Shown in pieces: positions 59,351 through 64,000 of a stretch of 64,000 nucleotides of DNA. The notes below the pieces were generated by a model. It ran no database searches and had not been told where the DNA came from. It was given only the letters and a program-made list of their open reading frames with translations. Each line of letters starts with the position of its first letter. The stretch's first letter is position 1. This stretch comes from Nephrocerus scutellatus (taxonomy: Eukaryota > Arthropoda > Insecta > Diptera > Pipunculidae), in NCBI GenBank assembly GCA_947095585.1, contig OX352764.1, forward strand, positions 7,115,001 through 7,179,000. The letters are read 5' to 3'. A program made the position numbers and the translations under genes.

Positions 59351-60005
59351 GTGTTTTTTTGTGTCGGAAAAATCGGAGAGATAATTTAACTGTCAGAATT
59401 CAGATTTGGGTTTTTTTTATTCCCCGAGAAAATTCTCTGAAGCGATTTTTTACGTTCCGATAATTCTCGGATATAATCTTTTTACTCTAAAAAAATACAG
59501 AGCATTTTTGACAGCTGTAGTTGTTTGATTCTTTACACATGAGACATGTTGACTACTATGGAGCTTTTAAGTGAAAAATAAACTTTTCTCTGATACTAAT
59601 GTCTTGAAATTTTGGGAGATTTGCCCCTCTTTTTACTAACTGATGTCATATTGCTTGGCACGTTGCACAATTTGTGATTCGATTTCTGTTCTCTGAAAGC
59701 ACTTAATTGTCCGTATTTATCCTTTTTTCTTGCAAAATTTTTATTAGTATATAGGTTGAGGAAACCCTTTGTGAAATGGAAGAAGATAACAAAAATAGAA
59801 AATTACGTTCAGAATTACGCATGTCACACACTTGCAACAAAAAACAATGTAAACAAAAGTTTCTCGCCATTCACCATTCACGACATAAAAAGAACATAGT
59901 AATTACTTTTTTGATCTGACAGATCTGATCAGAGAAAAAAATTATAGGATTTATCGGATATCTCAGAGCTCGGATTTCTCCGATTTGTCCGACATAAAAA
60001 AACAC
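59351..60005. mobile_element. non-autonomous inverted-repeat element (MITE-like)
   Basis: The ends are inverted repeats. Positions 59351-59379 and 59977-60005 match at 27 of 29 positions. They start GTGTTTTTTT, contain TGTCGGA and end AATCGGAGA. ATGGG just outside each end may extend the element. The 655-bp interior has no coding frame and contains TTTTTGACAGCTGTAG. I see no clear target-site duplication. An internally deleted relative lies at 60580-60790. Confidence 0.65.
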
Positions 60006-60579
60006 GACCCATATGTTTGTTTGGCTTATCTCTTTTTTGGACACGTCCGAATCGATATGTTTACGAAAATGTGAATTTATGATCGGATTTTTTTCATGTT
60101 TCAGAACGTGGATAATGTCTGTCTGTATGTGTCCCCTCTACAGCCCAGACGGCTGAACTTTTCAAAATGAAAATTCATATTTAAGATTTTTATATATATT
60201 GTGAGGGGCCAGGTCAATTTGACGGAAATCTGATCGCCGGAAGTGACAGGTTACTAAGACAGTTTTTCGAGTTTTTTGCAAACAACTCAAAAAGTATAGC
60301 ACTTAGGAGAAATCTGTTAAGTGCAAAAGAAATTAAAAAAAAAATTTAATATACAATTACTAAAGATTCCGGCCCCGTCCGTAAAAGAATGTCGTGTTGT
60401 GCCCACACCTCATTTTTTTTTTTAAATTCCCATATTTCCAACATGATTCCATGATTTTGCAAAACAAAATATTCTGGCAACACTGTCCCCAGGTTAAGTG
60501 AAACCGGAAGCCAACTCGGTTACAAACAATCAGTGGACAATTCAATGGTCGCACCGCAATGACAACTGAACGATGCTTA

Positions 60580-60790
60580 TGTCGTGTTTTTTTTTACAAA
60601 AAATCAGGCGCTGATTGATTTTTTGGCTGTCAAGTTGTTCGGTTTTACCAAAAAACCAATCTACGGTAGATCGAATTTCCCCTCTAGCAGATCTTGATAT
60701 TTTGGGAGATTTACCCCTCTTTTCATTAACTGCAACAACAGCACATGCAACTAAACAATGTAAACAAAAGATTCTCGGCTTTCGTGTTCG
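60580..60790. mobile_element. deleted second copy of the 59351-60005 element
   Basis: It begins TCGTGTTTTTTTTTACAAAA, like the element end. It then carries TTTTGGGAGATTTACCCCTC and AACAATGTAAACAAAAG, which match TTTTGGGAGATTTGCCCCTC (about 59613) and AACAATGTAAACAAAAG (about 59845) in the same order. The intervening ~200 bp is reduced to about 50 bp here. Confidence 0.6.
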
Positions 60791-62569
60791 TATGCTGATG
60801 TCGACCGCCGTTATTGGCTATCGACAGCAATCGACTCCAATTTAATTTTCCCAATTTGGTCAACCTCAACGCCATCGACAGCTTAAGCGAAGACCGCAAC
60901 GCAACTCTCTTAAACTCAACTCGCTCTTGTTGTGGTTGTTGTTGGTGTTGTTACATATTTGTTTTCACTGCTGTTAGGCGCACTTATAAATTATATCTTA
61001 GAACGCCCGTCACTTTGGAGCCTAAAAAAGGCCACCGAAACAGAAAAAGACCCCATTTAAGCAACCAATTGAAAACCGCAACATTGCAGCACATTTTGAT
61101 GGCTTTGTCGCGGTATATTATGCCGCCCGTGGCTGATTATTGGAGGGTACACACTGTCGGTCAGCCGCCGACAGTCTTATCAGCTGCCACTAATCATTAT
61201 TTTTGTCTCTCCATTGGCTGAGTCTGACTCCGTCGACCGATCTCACGATACTCCTGTCCATTTTGATGTATTCATTTTTAAGCGTTTAGTCCGCGCAGTG
61301 AACCATTTAATTTGGAACTGACCAGACTACTTGAAACTGGAACGTCGTGAGTAGTTGTCGTTGGCTTTTTTATTGACTTGACTCCGTTGTGTTAAGCTAA
61401 ACTGGGCCTCTTTAAAAAACCCGTTAATTCAATTGAAATTTATCCAACAGAAGAGCTATGTCAGTGCTTTACTTAACAGTACTGCCAGAAATCATAGCAC
61501 CACTCCACATGCAACTTAATTGACATTTATATGAGATGATGGATGGATGGATTCTCTTCCTGCCTTCCTGGCAAACATAAATATTCAATCCGAAAAATCA
61601 GTTTTTTATGAATATCAACAGACATATGTCATCGGCGGCATCAATATTCCATGAAGAGCAACCCTTTTCAATATAAATCGAATCGTCAGACAAAGGATTA
61701 ATACCTCGACAGGATTGTGGGACGAAATTGGTTTAAAAAATTCATCAAAGGGATAGAAGCAGCTAATAGGAGCCGATGAAATTACACGCAGTATGCTACA
61801 AAGCAGCAATTTCCATTTTCTTTAGAGGCAAACAAAAAGTTACTACAAACTCGTACCTATCTCACGCTCCCTAATCCATTTGCATTCCCGTTTTTCCATA
61901 TTTACAATTCCATTGCTTGATTGAAATCGAGAACAGCTGAAGCAATTGTGTGGATAGTTTTATTGGGAATGAATGAAGAAGAGAGTTGAATAGGGGGAGT
62001 GAGAGTGATTGAGAAAGAGAGAGAGAGCGGCGGAGGTGCTTCCCAATACGCGGGCAAACACACGGGCGACATCTAAATGCTACCCCATCATTGCTATCGG
62101 ATTACATTCGATGATAGATTAAACTGCCGCTATGTGCACACAAGCAGTTGGACACACCGGGATTAATGACGCGACAGCAAATAGACAAACAAAAAAAGGG
62201 TTAAGAGCTGAACGCAGATTGTAAAATTAATCTTCATATTCAGGTGCATTTCTGTGGAATTCTGGTGTCATTGAGGCGGGTGCTAATGATGATGTTGCTG
62301 TGTTTGAATCAATCATCAGTCTGAATTTTGTTTTAACAAAAATAATTGACTTTTATTTGATTAGCATCTAACATTCAAAATAAAACCGACAAGATTTGAA
62401 AGCAATGTGACAATCTAACCGAAAAATTTCGAATCAGAAATTCTTAAATTGACATCCTTATGTTTCCTTATATGGTTATGCATACCTCATAAAGAATTAT
62501 AACTAAACGAGTGTGGTCGCAGCCCGTTATACGAATAAACGGGCCCCCAGTTCGTATTATTTAATTTAA
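60791..62569. other. no supported gene
   Basis: A 135-codon frame at 60814-61221 (+) has a cysteine-rich patch from TTGTTGTTG repeats and no family match. A (GA)n run lies at about 62008-62027. Confidence 0.45.
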
Positions 62570-62850
62570 TTACAAATACCCTTAAAGTGTCCGCTAATTA
62601 ACAAAAAAAAATCCACCATACAACACCACACCTCTTCCTAACCAACTCTTTTCATCTCAGCGACCTCGAAAACAATAGATTCGATTTCAATCAATATCGA
62701 CCCCGCCCACCAAAAAAAAAACATCAAGAGCCCCCAAAATCCCTCTAAATCCCTTGAAGCGTGCGCTAATTAAAAAGGCTAATATACAACCCTGTCAATC
62801 CATCATTGTCTTACCAACGCTATTCATATCAATGATCTCAAAACTATACA
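62570..62850. repeat. two diverged units of the GCGCTAAT family
   Basis: CTTAAAGTGTCCGCTAATTA at about 62581 and CTTGAAGCGTGCGCTAATTA at about 62754 each precede an A-rich patch and a CCAAC...CTATTCATATCAATGATCTC-like end. Resembles 22270-22400. Confidence 0.55.
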
Positions 62851-64000
62851 CTAATTACTTACAGCTCTGCAAGGTGTTACGCAGCCGCTGCAGACAGTGC
62901 AGAGCATATGCTGTCAAATCTTCACATATTTTTGATCTTAAATCTTGATGCTACAGCTAGGACACGTTCACGTTTTAAGCAATTTTACGAAAAGGACTGT
63001 CATTATGTCAAAACTCACTTTTGATTTGCCCTACAAAAAGGTACTGCGAGACTTCTCTTCTAGGAGAATTGTCAAAAAGTGGTGACATTTTCGTTAATAG
63101 CTGTGACCGCTACGAAATCTGCTTATACCATTCAGAACTGTTATTAAATTAAATGTCTATTGCTTTGCAACGAAAATATTTCTTAATTTTTGCCATTATG
63201 GTTTTGGGAACCACTGAATTGGTGTGCTGATGATATTTCATCACAGTTTTAGATCGTGTGTCAAATGAGTTAAAAAATAAAATATATAACCGAGGTGAAT
63301 ATAGCAGCTACATTTTTAATTTTTTATATGTTTTGTTGTGTCAAATGAACCAGTTAAAATGTTGACAGCCAACAAAATCGTTTCTTCATAATATTTATGT
63401 TAAATTCGATTCGTCTCAAAAATTGTGCAACGAATTTATCATTAGTATTGAGTTTACTGAGTTTACTGAAATAAACTTAAATATATTAATATTCTGAGTA
63501 ACAATTATTTTGGATTCGCTCTTTCACTTCACATTGTCAGTTGACTTTTAAAAGTTTTTGTTGCTGAGCTGACAGATAGCGGAGAATGTTTATTTACTGA
63601 ATGCAATCCTCTTTACTGAGTTGAAACTGAAAATCTCTGAGCCCTCAGCTATCTCGAACGCTTGCTGCCACGTAAATTAACGAACAGAGCATACGATTTG
63701 CATCTAATGGGTCGTTCACATCAGCTAACTAAATCTCACTTAAGTCTTTTATAGTTGACGATTGCGGTTGACCTTAACCGCCTAAGTAAGTAAGTAAAGT
63801 TGTTGCTGTAGCAAATGTGTCAAGTGTCAACAACATTCAAATGCTTAACAACTTGCTCCGATTGAAAATCTTTTGATCGATGAACTTATCAACGTCAAGA
63901 TATTCTTTATTCAAACTTGAAATGTCTGTCAAAAGATAAATAACAACTGCAGAAACAGTTGTAGTTGCATAACCCTTGAAAGACCACACAACAACCGCCA
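62851..64000. other. no supported gene
   Basis: AT-rich and unrecognised to the window end. Overlapping small frames only. Confidence 0.5.

Noticed and set aside
58251..60485. possible 2.2-kb DNA transposon bounded by CAGTGTTGCCAG inverted ends
   Set aside because: The inverted match stops after 12 bp and the flanking 8 bp do not match, so there is no target-site duplication. CAGTGTTGCCA is also a motif seen repeatedly in fly DNA.

Overview
This window is a transposon-rich, AT-rich piece of a nuclear genome from a brachyceran (probably schizophoran) fly. The evidence is spliced genes with GT/AG introns, an insect proctolin precursor, a Tweedle cuticle protein, insect-type tRNA-Val genes, and decayed Jockey, RTE, R1/LOA and mariner elements. 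The species cannot be named from the sequence.

Three spliced protein-coding genes can be assembled. (1) The proctolin neuropeptide precursor (Proct) is on the + strand. Its coding exons are 20393-20527 and 28508-28729, and a TATA promoter with a likely 5'UTR exon lies at 17112-17299. (2) A Tweedle-family (DUF243) cuticle protein, probably TwdlE, is on the + strand. It has four coding exons (32285-32302, 32376-32611, 44324-44558, 44621-44740), its own TATA box at 32105, and an 11.7 kb second intron full of transposon debris. (3) An F-box/leucine-rich-repeat protein is on the - strand with four coding exons between 52126 and 50130. Splice phases agree at every junction in all three.

Two identical tRNA-Val(AAC) genes lie on the - strand at 9070-9141 and 12345-12416. 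A near-perfect 38+38 nt hairpin at 16234-16320, about 0.8 kb upstream of the Proct promoter, is a candidate small-RNA precursor or foldback element.

The rest is mostly repeat sequence. 0-16 kb has RTE, Jockey-like and R1/LOA-type non-LTR remnants, a tRNA-derived SINE, and two copies of a unit carrying a short hydrophobic-peptide reading frame; one copy interrupts a CAAGACCC tandem array. 17-32 kb (Proct introns and flank) has three more SINE copies and further non-LTR pieces. The Tweedle intron (32.6-44.3 kb) has a Jockey element inserted in a minisatellite, an 11-bp satellite, R1-type fragments and three mariner remnants. 45-50 kb has a long R1/LOA-type remnant, a ~100-bp tandem array and a fourth mariner remnant. 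52-64 kb has non-LTR fragments and a short inverted-repeat element with a partial second copy. I saw no intact autonomous transposon, CRISPR array, rRNA gene or operon-like cluster. The genes appear to be independent neighbours rather than one pathway: a neuropeptide, a cuticle component and a ubiquitin-ligase adaptor.
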